Shown here: one piece after another, positions 1-5,046 of the stretch
Numbering within the stretch: the stretch's first letter is position 1
Layout of the letters: each line of letters starts with the position of its first letter
Assembly (NCBI GenBank): GCA_016296195.1
Contig: JAEDJU010000098.1
Coordinates: forward strand, 1 to 5,354
Direction of reading: 5' to 3'
Origin: Candidatus Methanomethylophilaceae archaeon
Lineage (GTDB): Archaea > Thermoplasmatota > Thermoplasmata > Methanomassiliicoccales > Methanomethylophilaceae
DNA length: 5,354 nt
Made by a program: the position numbers and the translations under genes
The notes under the pieces: generated by a model
What the model was told of the DNA's origin: nothing
What the model saw: the letters and a program-made list of their open reading frames with translations, nothing else
Databases searched by the model: none

Positions 1-1087
1 TTCCGGATGCGGTGTCGGTGATGGCCTGTGCTGCGGTCTCCAGGAGACACATCTCCGTGCAGGGTCCTGCGACGGGGTAGTACTGGTTGGCGAGCAGCAG
101 GTCGGTGTTGGCATCGATGGCTGCGGCTGCGTGGGCTGCTACCTGCAGGGTTCCCCTTGCCATGGTGGTTCCCCACCTGATGTGGATAGGACCGTCAAGG
201 TGGAAGTTACCGCTGAAGAGAGCGAAGGAGGCGAGGGTCGTGGCCACATCAGAGATCGCAGTCTCCTCGACTCCGCCGGTGTATCCACCGAGGATGGGCA
301 TCTGCTCGATCATGATGGTGTCACCGGATGTGGTCCATCCGGAGAGCATGTTCAGACCCGTCATGTCGATCTTCAGCTCGTTCAGCTGTGAGCACTCGTG
401 AGGGTCGGTGATCCTGTGTCCGGCGTTGGGACAGTCAGCAACGAGACGTGCCGCCTCAGAGAGGGGTGTCTCAGGTCCCTAAACACCGAGTCCAGGCCTG
501 GCGGCCCTTATTCTGGCTTCCTTCGTAGCCCTGAGCTCCGCCATGGTTGCGCGGACCTCGTAGGGGGTCTTGGATTTCGCAGGCTTGCCCTCGATGGTGG
601 TCATGACTCCGTTGACGAGTGTGTCGACCACTCCCTCCTGGGCGTAGGACTGCATGATCTTCATGAACATGTCCTCGGACAGGGGTGATCCGGTGGGTCC
701 TCCCTGGATGACGGGCTTGACGGGGCTGTTTCCGTGCCTGGGGTAGAACCTGGCAACGTCCCTTCCCTCTCCCAGGATCAGCTTGGTGGGGGTCTTCTTG
801 ATTCCCTCCCATACCTCTTCCTCGGTGACCTTCATCACACGTCCGAGGTCCTGGCAGTAGAATCCGGTGGTGACGAGCATCTCCAGTCCGGCCTGGAACA
901 GGTTGTTGATGAGCTCCTTGTCCTCGGGGATGATGGAGTCGTTCTCGATCTTGATGTTGTACTTCTCTTTGAGAGCGGTCAGGTTCTCGGGGATGATCTT
1001 GTAGTCCCAGTCTGCCTCGGGAACCTTCTTTCCCTTGACGAACCTCTCGTAGACGTCGGGGATGGTGAGTGCCCTGGTGGCTGCCAT
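1..1087 (-). CDS. mtmB: Monomethylamine methyltransferase MtmB, Pyl-containing, 3' end outside window
   Basis: MtmB transfers the methyl group of monomethylamine to the Co(I) corrinoid of MtmC and releases ammonia, in the cytoplasm. From the ATG at 1087 the frame runs 202 codons to an amber codon at 479-481, then continues open to the window edge. Both halves match the family: an IQGGPTGSPLSEDMFM block and ARPGLGV just before the amber codon, then GPET directly after it, EQMPILGGYTGG, HLDGPIHIRWG and NQYYPVAGPCTEMCLLE. Pyl would be residue 203 (202 in Methanosarcina barkeri MtmB). The known active-site Glu, Gln and Tyr (E259, Q333, Y335 there) fall at E261, Q335 and Y337 here, a constant offset of two. 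The window holds 362 of roughly 458 residues, so the C-terminus is missing. GGAGGT at 1096-1101, inside the end of mtmC, lies 8 nt before the ATG. The gap to mtmC is 2 bp, suggesting translational coupling. Confidence 0.96.
479..481 (-). other. In-frame UAG decoded as pyrrolysine in mtmB
   Basis: The codon reads TAG on the minus strand between GGT-GTT and GGA-CCT. The residues on both sides match the conserved MtmB motif around Pyl202 (RPGxGV-O-GPETxLS). The frame stays open and homologous for at least 159 more codons, so this is a sense codon and not a stop. In this family Pyl forms the electrophilic imine that binds the amine. No pylTSBCD genes are in this window. Confidence 0.95.
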
Positions 1088-1089
1088 AA

Positions 1090-1731
1090 TCAGGCACCTC
1101 CGATGAGCTTGTCCACGAGTCCGATGATCTCGTTTGCGGTCTCGGAGTATCCGTCTGCTCCGATCTCGTCGCACCAGGCCTGACTGCAGGGTGCTCCTCC
1201 GAAGATGGCCTTGTAGGGTGCCTCCATCTCCTTGATGGTCTCGACGATCTCCCTCTGGGACTCGAGTGTGGTGGTCATGAGTGCGGATCCACCGACGACC
1301 TGGGCTCCGTGCTCCTCTGCGGCATCCATGAAGTCCATGGCGCTTGCGTCGGGTCCGAGGTCGATGACGTTGTAACCGGCTCCGCGAAGCATTGCGCAGC
1401 AGACGTTCTTTCCGATCTCGTGGATGTCTCCCTCGACGGTTCCCATGACGACGGTTCCCTTCATCGCGGAGGCTCCTCCGGACATGAGGGGCTCCAGGAT
1501 CTTCAGTGCCGCCTCCATGGTCTTGGATGCTGCGACGACCTGGGGAAGGAAGATCTCTGCCTTGTCGAACTTGTCTCCGATGACTTCCATTCCCTTTCCG
1601 AGTCCATCTCCGATGATCGTTCCGATGGGGACCTTGGCGTCGATTGCCGCCTGTGTCGCACTCTGTGCGAGTTTGATGTCCCATGTCTCGACGGCCTTCT
1701 TAAGGTCCGCCAATATCGCTTCGTTTGCCAT
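1090..1731 (-). CDS. mtmC: Monomethylamine corrinoid protein MtmC
   Basis: This 213-residue cytoplasmic protein carries the methyl group from MtmB to the MtbA methylcobamide:CoM methyltransferase on a bound cobamide. It has the two-domain family layout. A helical cap domain covers residues 1-88, including KGMEVIGDKFDKAEIFLPQV. A Rossmann-like B12 domain follows, with the DxHxxG lower-axial-ligand motif GDIHEIGKN (D102, H104, G107), the SALMTTT strand-turn near 149-155 and the GGAPCS loop near 178-183. Length is normal for MtmC/MtbC/MttC. These paralogs look alike, and the call of MtmC rests on the mtmB gene 2 bp downstream. The ATG at 1731 has a strong GGAGG at 1739-1743 with 7 nt spacing. 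The stop is TGA. It is about 56% identical by hand alignment to the second corrinoid protein at 3420-4082. Confidence 0.93.
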   Translation of the reverse strand: MANEAILADLKKAVETWDIKLAQSATQAAIDAKVPIGTIIGDGLGKGMEVIGDKFDKAEIFLPQVVAASKTMEAALKILEPLMSGGASAMKGTVVMGTVEGDIHEIGKNVCCAMLRGAGYNVIDLGPDASAMDFMDAAEEHGAQVVGGSALMTTTLESQREIVETIKEMEAPYKAIFGGAPCSQAWCDEIGADGYSETANEIIGLVDKLIGGA

Positions 1732-1743
1732 TTTTGTTCCTCC

Positions 1744-1783
1744 TTATCCGTCAATGACGGGTTGCAACCCATGCCTGAGCATG
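1744..1783 (-). promoter_or_regulatory. Hairpin-rich mtmC leader with a 12-codon mini-ORF
   Basis: Three dyads sit side by side before the mtmC ribosome binding site: CCGTC/GACGG (1748-1752 with 1756-1760), the perfect palindrome GGGTTGCAACCC (1759-1770), and CATGC/GCATG (1770-1774 with 1779-1783). The first two share bases 1759-1760, so their full-length stems compete. A mini-ORF of 12 codons starts with ATG at 1780-1782 and ends with TAA at 1744-1746, directly against the mtmC Shine-Dalgarno at 1739-1743. A GAGGTGG motif lies about 10 nt before its ATG. These features are seen; any control of mtmCB by them is inference. Confidence 0.35.
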
Positions 1784-1828
1784 ACTGAGCTTCCACCTCG
1801 GCTGCAATACTATCATCCACCTCATTAG

Positions 1829-1837
1829 TATATAATA
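1829..1837 (-). promoter_or_regulatory. Candidate TATA box for mtmCB
   Basis: On the minus strand the segment reads TATTATATA with a purine-rich stretch (AAGAAAG) just upstream that could act as BRE. A start about 25 nt downstream (near 1808) would give a leader of roughly 75 nt that includes the hairpins at 1748-1783. Two other good archaeal boxes lie further upstream on the same strand, TTTAAATA at about 1872-1879 and TTTATATA at about 1959-1966, so the choice is uncertain. Confidence 0.4.
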
Positions 1838-1876
1838 CTTTCTTGATAAAACCGCATCTGTTTTGATAACATATTT

Positions 1877-1940
1877 AAAATTAACTAATAGGCCAATCAC
1901 ATCTAATTGTTATAGTATAAAAAATTAACTATATGGCCTT
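1877..1940. repeat. Pair of AT-rich direct repeats upstream of mtmCB
   Basis: The segments 1877-1896 and 1921-1940 share AAAATTAACTA followed, after three differing bases, by GGCC (15 of 20 positions identical). They lie 44 bp apart, about four helical turns. The flanking bases also make AGGCCA (1890-1895) and TGGCCT (1934-1939) an inverted pair. The position upstream of the mtmC TATA candidate suits binding sites for an activator or repressor; no such factor is identified here. Confidence 0.4.
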
Positions 1941-1984
1941 TGGTGCCTAATTTTTACATATATAAAATTATCTAACAAAACATC

Positions 1985-2160
1985 CAATCTGGCTTCAATA
2001 AAGAACCATCCAGATCGTTTTGAGAGTAACGGGTCCATTGTCCCCTGATATCACCGTCTCCGATGAGGAGGTGCAAATCATCCACATGTCATGGGAATGA
2101 AGGACAGAACCCTGCTGGAAGAGCCGAATCGATGGATGGTCCAAAAGGAATGTAAGAAGT
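1985..2160. other. Intergenic DNA between rh gene and mtmCB, no gene seen
   Basis: This is the rh-proximal part of the 464-bp gap at 1732-2195. I see no coding region with a believable start and family match. It holds one local hairpin at 2052-2073: CTCC/GGAG around a GATGA loop, extended by CAC/GTG past a 3-nt bulge. The minus strand just after the rh terminator candidate is pyrimidine-rich. Confidence 0.5.
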
Positions 2161-2164
2161 TTAA

Positions 2165-2181
2165 GCCGGGTGAACCCCGGC
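2165..2181 (-). terminator. Candidate terminator hairpin after the Rh-type channel gene
   Basis: A perfect 6-bp GC stem, GCCGGG and CCCGGC, encloses a 5-nt loop 15 bp past the TGA of the channel gene. On the minus strand it is followed by TTAAACTTCTTACATTCC, which is pyrimidine-rich but lacks an unbroken U run. Termination here is plausible but not certain. Confidence 0.45.
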
Positions 2182-2195
2182 AGGGTTTATCGGGA

Positions 2196-3389
2196 TCAGG
2201 CGACGGGTTCGTCGTTCCTGATGAAGTCGGGCTCATCGTCGCAGATCTTCTCCATGTCACCGCGGGTGAACCTGACGATGACTCCGACGATGATTCCGGT
2301 CACGATGGTGAGGACGCAGACGACAGCCGCCATGGCGAGACTGGCGACGCTTCCGACCAGGATGGTGACGAAGATAGCTCCCATCCATCCTCCGACTCCG
2401 TGGAGGTTGTGGACTCCCATGACATCCAGCACTCCGATCTTCTTGCAGAACCAGGGCTGCAGGTAGATGAAGCAGAGTGTGGAGACGGCTCCCGCGATCA
2501 ATCCGATCACGAGTGCTCCCCAGGGTCCAACGGACAGCAGGGGAGCTCCGATGGCGACGGGTCCGCAGAGCATCGCGTAGGTGTAGATCAACGGGTTGAC
2601 CTTTCCCTGCACGGCCATGCACAGGACGTATGTGCTCAAGATCGATCCGATTCCGGCCATGTAACAGGTGATGGTCGCCCAGGTGATGTTCTCGATGTCC
2701 AACAGAGATGTCACGAAGGAGGGCCAGAGCATCCACAGGAGCATGCTGGCCAGCCATACGAAGGACACACTGTGGGTGGTGGTGTACATGGGCTCGTCGA
2801 AGGCCCTCTTGTCACGGATTCCCATCGCCACTCCGAGACCGAAGTATGCGGCGCACATGTGGACCAGGATGGATCCTCCGGGATCGGTGGCGAAATCACC
2901 GAAGATGGAGAGGTTTGCGAGAAGGTACTCCACAAGGGAGTAGACGAATGCGAATGCGACTCCCACCAGAAGGTACTGCCACATCTTACATGTTCCAAGG
3001 AACACACCGATGGCGATTACCACTGTGATCGCACATATGACCGCACGAATGAGCAGGGCCTGGTTCCAGACCGCGTCGAAGTAGATGTCCTGTATACCGA
3101 GATACACGACGAAGCTGGCCGCGGCGGAGAGCAGGACCGCGAGTGCGACTCCCCACTCGAACTTCTTGATGAAGATCATCAGGAAGGCCACGAGCATCAG
3201 CATGAACCAAATGTCCAGATTCTTACCGAACTGGAGCTCCTCGTACATGAGGTCCGTTCCACCGCTCATGGGCGTCTGGAACATGGCCTCCAGCGTGAGG
3301 GCGCCGGTCATCTCACCATACATCAGGAACGCTGCGATGGCGAGAACGACGATGAGGGCTACCAGCATCAAAATTTTCTTGTTGTTCAT
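2196..3389 (-). CDS. Rh-type ammonium/methylammonium channel (Amt/Rh family)
   Basis: This 397-residue integral membrane protein has about twelve hydrophobic segments: near 5-24, 57-74, 79-97, 111-131, 138-160, 172-190, 206-228, 236-260, 266-286, 288-310, 324-345 and 347-372. The acidic C-terminal tail is short. Family hallmarks are the twin pore histidines, H177 in DPGGSILVHMCAAYFGLG and H327 in GVHNLHGVGG. The motifs resemble animal Rh glycoproteins more than AmtB: GGSxxxHxxxAYFGL, THSVSFVWLASMLLWMLWPSF and GALVIGLIAGAVSTLCFIYL. F210 aligns with the gate Phe region of RhCG. Family members conduct NH3/NH4+ and methylammonium. With methylamine genes on both sides, methylamine import or ammonia release is likely (inference). 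ATG 3389 is chosen over an in-frame GTG at 3416 because AAGGGG lies 6 nt before it. It follows a corrinoid gene by 30 bp and is probably co-transcribed with it. Confidence 0.9.
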   Translation of the reverse strand: MNNKKILMLVALIVVLAIAAFLMYGEMTGALTLEAMFQTPMSGGTDLMYEELQFGKNLDIWFMLMLVAFLMIFIKKFEWGVALAVLLSAAASFVVYLGIQDIYFDAVWNQALLIRAVICAITVVIAIGVFLGTCKMWQYLLVGVAFAFVYSLVEYLLANLSIFGDFATDPGGSILVHMCAAYFGLGVAMGIRDKRAFDEPMYTTTHSVSFVWLASMLLWMLWPSFVTSLLDIENITWATITCYMAGIGSILSTYVLCMAVQGKVNPLIYTYAMLCGPVAIGAPLLSVGPWGALVIGLIAGAVSTLCFIYLQPWFCKKIGVLDVMGVHNLHGVGGWMGAIFVTILVGSVASLAMAAVVCVLTIVTGIIVGVIVRFTRGDMEKICDDEPDFIRNDEPVA

Positions 3390-3402
3390 ATGAATCCCCT
3401 TC

Positions 3403-3415
3403 TGTACATTGTACA
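3403..3415. repeat. TGTACA-T-TGTACA dyad between corrinoid gene and channel gene
   Basis: Two copies of the self-complementary hexamer TGTACA flank one T in the 30-bp intercistronic gap, giving a 13-bp dyad. It ends 4 bp before the AAGGGG of the channel gene. It is too tight for a good RNA hairpin, so if functional it would be a DNA site; chance is a fair alternative. Confidence 0.3.
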
Positions 3416-3419
3416 CGGT

Positions 3420-4082
3420 TCATGGAGAGACCTCCCGGTTCTCATCGGACAACAGACGGTTGACCAAGGCAACGATCTCCGACCCCGAGGCCGAATATCC
3501 GTCACCGCCTATCTCCTCCACCCATTCACGACTGCAAGGGGCGCCTCCGAAGATCATCAACACCGTCGATCCATCCTCTTCCAGCGCCTTCACGATGTAC
3601 TTCTGCATGACGAGGGTCGTGGTCATCAGAGCCGACCCGCCCACTACATCTGCGGAGTACTTCCTTGCAGCCTCCACGAACCTTTCAGGAGACACATCCG
3701 GTCCGAGATCGACCACATTGTATCCTGCACCGCGCAACATCGCGCAGCAGACGTTCTTGCCGATCTCGTGAATATCTCCCCGAACAGACCCCATGACGAT
3801 GGTTCCGCGATAGATGTTGTCGGTACAGGCCATCTCTGGCTCCAGTATCTCCAACGCACCCTCCATCGTCTTCGATGCCGCCAGAACCTGAGGCAGGAAT
3901 ATCTTCGCCTCGTTGAACTGGTCGCTGATGATCTCCATTCCCTTGGCGAGCCCTTGTGACACAATAACTTCGGGACTGATACCTTGCGACAGAGCTTCTT
4001 TGACACTTCTCTCCATCAGGTCGTAATCCCAAGTTTCAATGGATCTTCTAAGGTCTTGGAGTATAGGGTTGTTCTCAGACAT
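3420..4082 (-). CDS. Second methylamine-type corrinoid protein (MtmC-like)
   Basis: The 220-residue protein has the full methyl-carrier layout: a helical cap (KGMEIISDQFNEAKIFLPQV), then a B12-binding domain with GDIHEIGKN (D103, H105, G108), SALMTTT near 150-156 and GGAPCS near 179-184. All cobamide-contact motifs are intact. By hand it is about 56% identical to MtmC at 1090-1731, highest across residues 92-130. The family (MtmC, MtbC or MttC) is clear but the partner is not. No methyltransferase adjoins it; downstream is the Rh-type channel, 30 bp away. The frame is open back to a GTG at 4169, but GGAGGG 3 nt before ATG 4082 and the match of the N-terminus to MtmC fix the start. The last eight residues (SDENREVSP region) exceed MtmC. 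The stop is TGA. Confidence 0.9.
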   Translation of the reverse strand: MSENNPILQDLRRSIETWDYDLMERSVKEALSQGISPEVIVSQGLAKGMEIISDQFNEAKIFLPQVLAASKTMEGALEILEPEMACTDNIYRGTIVMGSVRGDIHEIGKNVCCAMLRGAGYNVVDLGPDVSPERFVEAARKYSADVVGGSALMTTTLVMQKYIVKALEEDGSTVLMIFGGAPCSREWVEEIGGDGYSASGSEIVALVNRLLSDENREVSP

Positions 4083-4277
4083 TAGCCCTCCTTGCCTATC
4101 GGCGGGCATGTGAGTAATTATCCATTCCAATCTATTAAAAACAGATTGCCCGATAGGAAATAACGACACCTTTGATTTGAAAAATGATCAGAGAAAGGGG
4201 GCCGAAAGACCCCCAAAGGTGGTACTATAGACAGATTATGATTCGGTGAATGGAATGAACCGATATCGCTCTGTCTG
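4083..4277 (-). promoter_or_regulatory. Long structured leader upstream of corrinoid-channel pair
   Basis: Three nested inverted-repeat units occupy this gene-free stretch. Unit A has AGACAGA (4229-4235) with TCTGTCT (4270-4276), and inside it TCGGT (4243-4247) with ACCGA (4259-4263). Unit B has the perfect 8-bp pair CACCTTTG (4167-4174) and CAAAGGTG (4214-4221) enclosing GGGGG/CCCCC (4197-4201 with 4210-4214). Unit C has CCTATCGG (4095-4102) with CCGATAGG (4150-4157), continued by GCA/TGC past a 3-base bulge, with AATCT/AGATT (4129-4133 with 4143-4147) inside. Unit C ends just before the ribosome binding site. If transcription starts near 4262-4278 this is a 180-195 nt leader. Unit A may instead be a DNA operator at the start site. 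No known riboswitch class is recognised. Confidence 0.45.
4197..4214 (-). terminator. Terminator-like hairpin within the corrinoid-gene leader
   Basis: On the minus strand GGGGG, an 8-nt loop and CCCCC are followed by TTTCTCTGATCATTTTTC. This could end the transcript of the TOBE-like gene about 175 bp upstream, or act as an attenuator inside the leader of the corrinoid gene. Its 5' arm shares a base with the 8-bp outer pair of unit B, so the full forms of both stems compete at that base. Confidence 0.4.
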
Positions 4278-4281
4278 TTCT

Positions 4282-4301
4282 TCTATTTAATATTATATTT
4301 T
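4282..4301 (-). promoter_or_regulatory. AT-rich promoter for corrinoid-channel operon
   Basis: The minus strand reads AAAATATAATATTAAATAGA here, with overlapping TATA-box candidates. TATTAAATAGA is the same 11-mer found in front of the TOBE-like gene at 4639-4649. A start 25-27 nt downstream would be near 4262-4270. Confidence 0.5.
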
Positions 4302-4325
4302 AATTTTTATCAACCATTCCTGAGG

Positions 4326-4346
4326 CCCACATCATCTGGATATGGG
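4326..4346. repeat. 8-bp stem-loop downstream of TOBE-like gene
   Basis: CCCACATC (4326-4333) and GATATGGG (4339-4346) enclose ATCTG. On the minus strand the one mismatch becomes a U-G pair, so the stem is continuous in RNA. It lies 43 bp past the TGA of the TOBE-like gene but has no U run after it, so it is at best a weak terminator or mRNA 3'-end structure. Confidence 0.3.
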
Positions 4347-4388
4347 ATTGCACGATCGAAGGGCCGGTTACGGATACTCGGCGTTAAC

Positions 4389-4607
4389 TCAACATGCAGT
4401 CAGATGGACGCCATCCCTCCTGCGGACGGCATGGACGTGGGAACCGTTACGGATACCCATGGTGTCGAAACGTGTCCTGGTCATCGTAGCCTGGATATAA
4501 TCGCCCGCTCCCAGATCGACTATCACATAGGCATCGACAGCCGCCTTCCTGAACCCGACAACGACCCCATCGCCGAGGGCCTCGGAATCATCCTTGTGAT
4601 TGAACAA
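4389..4607 (-). CDS. Small TOBE/Mop-like protein
   Basis: This 72-residue protein resembles a single TOBE (molbindin-like) beta-barrel domain: GVVVGFRKAAVDAYVIVDLGAG, then YIQATMTRTRFDTMGIRNGSHVHAVRRRDGVHLT (about 14-70). The pattern 'strand, Gly-rich turn, (T/A)xxTxxxxxxxGIxxGxxVxAxxxxxxVHL' is typical. TOBE domains bind molybdate, tungstate or other small oxyanions and also occur at the end of ABC-transporter ATPases. The usual first strand of Mop (SARNQLxG) is not evident, so it could be a divergent molbindin or a remnant of a larger protein. The only early start is TTG at 4607, a few codons after an in-frame TGA at 4614-4616, with no Shine-Dalgarno. A TATA box at 4639-4651 would place transcription start near it, so a leaderless mRNA fits. 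Codon use looks like the neighbours. Tungsten/molybdenum enzymes are common in methanogens, but no transporter is in view. Confidence 0.6.
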   Translation of the reverse strand: MFNHKDDSEALGDGVVVGFRKAAVDAYVIVDLGAGDYIQATMTRTRFDTMGIRNGSHVHAVRRRDGVHLTAC

Positions 4608-4631
4608 CCGATATCACCGAATGTTTGCACA

Positions 4632-4670
4632 ACAAATGTCTATTTAATAGATTTTATTCTAGATATTTGT
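4632..4670 (-). promoter_or_regulatory. Dyad-symmetric TATA promoter of TOBE-like gene
   Basis: TCTATTTAATAGA (4639-4651) is a perfect dyad around one T, and on the minus strand it reads as a TATA box (TATTAAATA). An outer pair, ACAAAT (4632-4637) and ATTTGT (4665-4670), brackets it. A start 25-30 nt downstream falls within about 10 nt of the TTG codon. A repressor site over the TATA box is possible but unproven. Confidence 0.4.
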
Positions 4671-4808
4671 ATAATAATACACAGAATAACACACTGATAT
4701 GATCATCATCCGGAATGGATACCATAATAGGGATCGATCAAGGAACTGTGGCGGAATGTGAATGGATCCGAAGAAACCGAAGAAATGGAAAGGCAGAATG
4801 ATGGTAAG

Positions 4809-4830
4809 GACCGCGGCATACGCCGCGGTC
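4809..4830 (-). terminator. Strong stem-loop terminator after ferredoxin gene
   Basis: GACCGCGGC and GCCGCGGTC form a perfect 9-bp GC-rich stem with a 4-nt loop, 13 bp past the ferredoxin TGA. Downstream on the minus strand the sequence is pyrimidine-rich (CTTTCCATTTCTTCGG region), and on the plus strand ATTTGTTTC follows. It is the strongest hairpin in the window. Confidence 0.6.
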
Positions 4831-4843
4831 ATTTGTTTCATCT

Positions 4844-5005
4844 TCACTCGATGGCGGAAGAGGGGCACTCGTCGACGCATGCACCGCAGTCGATGCATTT
4901 TCCGGCATCGATAACAGCGACATCGTCGCAGGTGATTGCTCCCTCGGGGCAGACATCGACGCATGCTCCGCATGCGACACACTCAGACTCTTTAACGGAT
5001 ACCAT
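4844..5005 (-). CDS. 2[4Fe-4S] ferredoxin
   Basis: The 53-residue protein is a clostridial-type ferredoxin. It has two CxxCxxCxxxCP motifs: C9, C12, C15, C19-P20 and C37, C40, C43, C47-P48, in two near-symmetric halves (ECVACGACVDVCP and KCIDCGACVDECP). Each motif gives ligands to both [4Fe-4S] clusters. C26 is an extra cysteine between them. Acidic residues outnumber basic ones, as usual. It acts as a soluble low-potential electron carrier. In methanogens such proteins serve heterodisulfide reductase, hydrogenases or reductive activation of corrinoid proteins; which applies here cannot be seen. The ATG at 5005 has GAGGT 7 nt upstream. A TATA box at 5039-5046 and the stem-loop at 4809-4830 suggest a single-gene unit. 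It is too short for many gene callers. Confidence 0.93.
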   Translation of the reverse strand: MVSVKESECVACGACVDVCPEGAITCDDVAVIDAGKCIDCGACVDECPSSAIE

Positions 5006-5038
5006 TGTGATAACCTCGCGTGACCAACATTCACACCG

Positions 5039-5046
5039 TATATAAT
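5039..5046 (-). promoter_or_regulatory. TATA box of ferredoxin gene
   Basis: The minus strand reads ATTATATA. A start about 25 nt on, near 5017, gives a leader of roughly 12 nt that just includes the GAGGT ribosome binding site. Upstream lie AATAAT/ATTATT (5044-5049 with 5060-5065) and a TCGT/ACGA dyad around CATTAT near 5078-5091, possible regulatory sites. Confidence 0.5.

Noticed and set aside
479..1684. 401-codon minus-strand frame that fuses out-of-frame mtmC sequence to MtmB
   Set aside because: Upstream of 1087 it runs in the wrong frame through mtmC and gives Arg/Gly/His-rich nonsense. MtmB starts at ATG 1087 with its own ribosome binding site.
2091..3959. 622-codon open frame on the plus strand, antisense to the channel and corrinoid genes
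   Set aside because: The translation is a low-complexity mix rich in Asp, His, Gly, Ser and Glu with no family pattern. It is the mirror of codon bias in two well-recognised minus-strand genes.
4083..4169. N-terminal extension of the second corrinoid protein from GTG 4169 or ATG 4109
   Set aside because: The extension has no homology to MtmC, covers the leader stem of unit C and lacks a ribosome binding site, whereas GGAGGG sits just before ATG 4082.
4367..4455. 11-bp direct repeat GTTACGGATAC at 4367-4377 and 4445-4455
   Set aside because: One copy is coding sequence in the TOBE-like gene and the other lies just past its end. With no third copy or target-site pattern, it is most likely chance or a small duplication.
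4404..4697. 97-codon plus-strand ORF antisense to the TOBE-like gene
   Set aside because: No family resemblance. The opposite strand gives a recognisable TOBE pattern with codon use like its neighbours.
4659..4841. 60-codon hydrophobic minus-strand ORF (MKQMTAAYAAV start) 2 bp after the ferredoxin stop
   Set aside because: It lacks a ribosome binding site, reads straight through the 9-bp terminator stem, and its second half is AT-rich promoter DNA. A small membrane protein is not excluded, but support is poor.
4763..4915. Plus-strand ORF beginning MDPKKPKKWKG over the same terminator and the ferredoxin gene
   Set aside because: It has no ribosome binding site and overlaps the terminator, and most of it is antisense to the ferredoxin with Arg-rich shadow translation.
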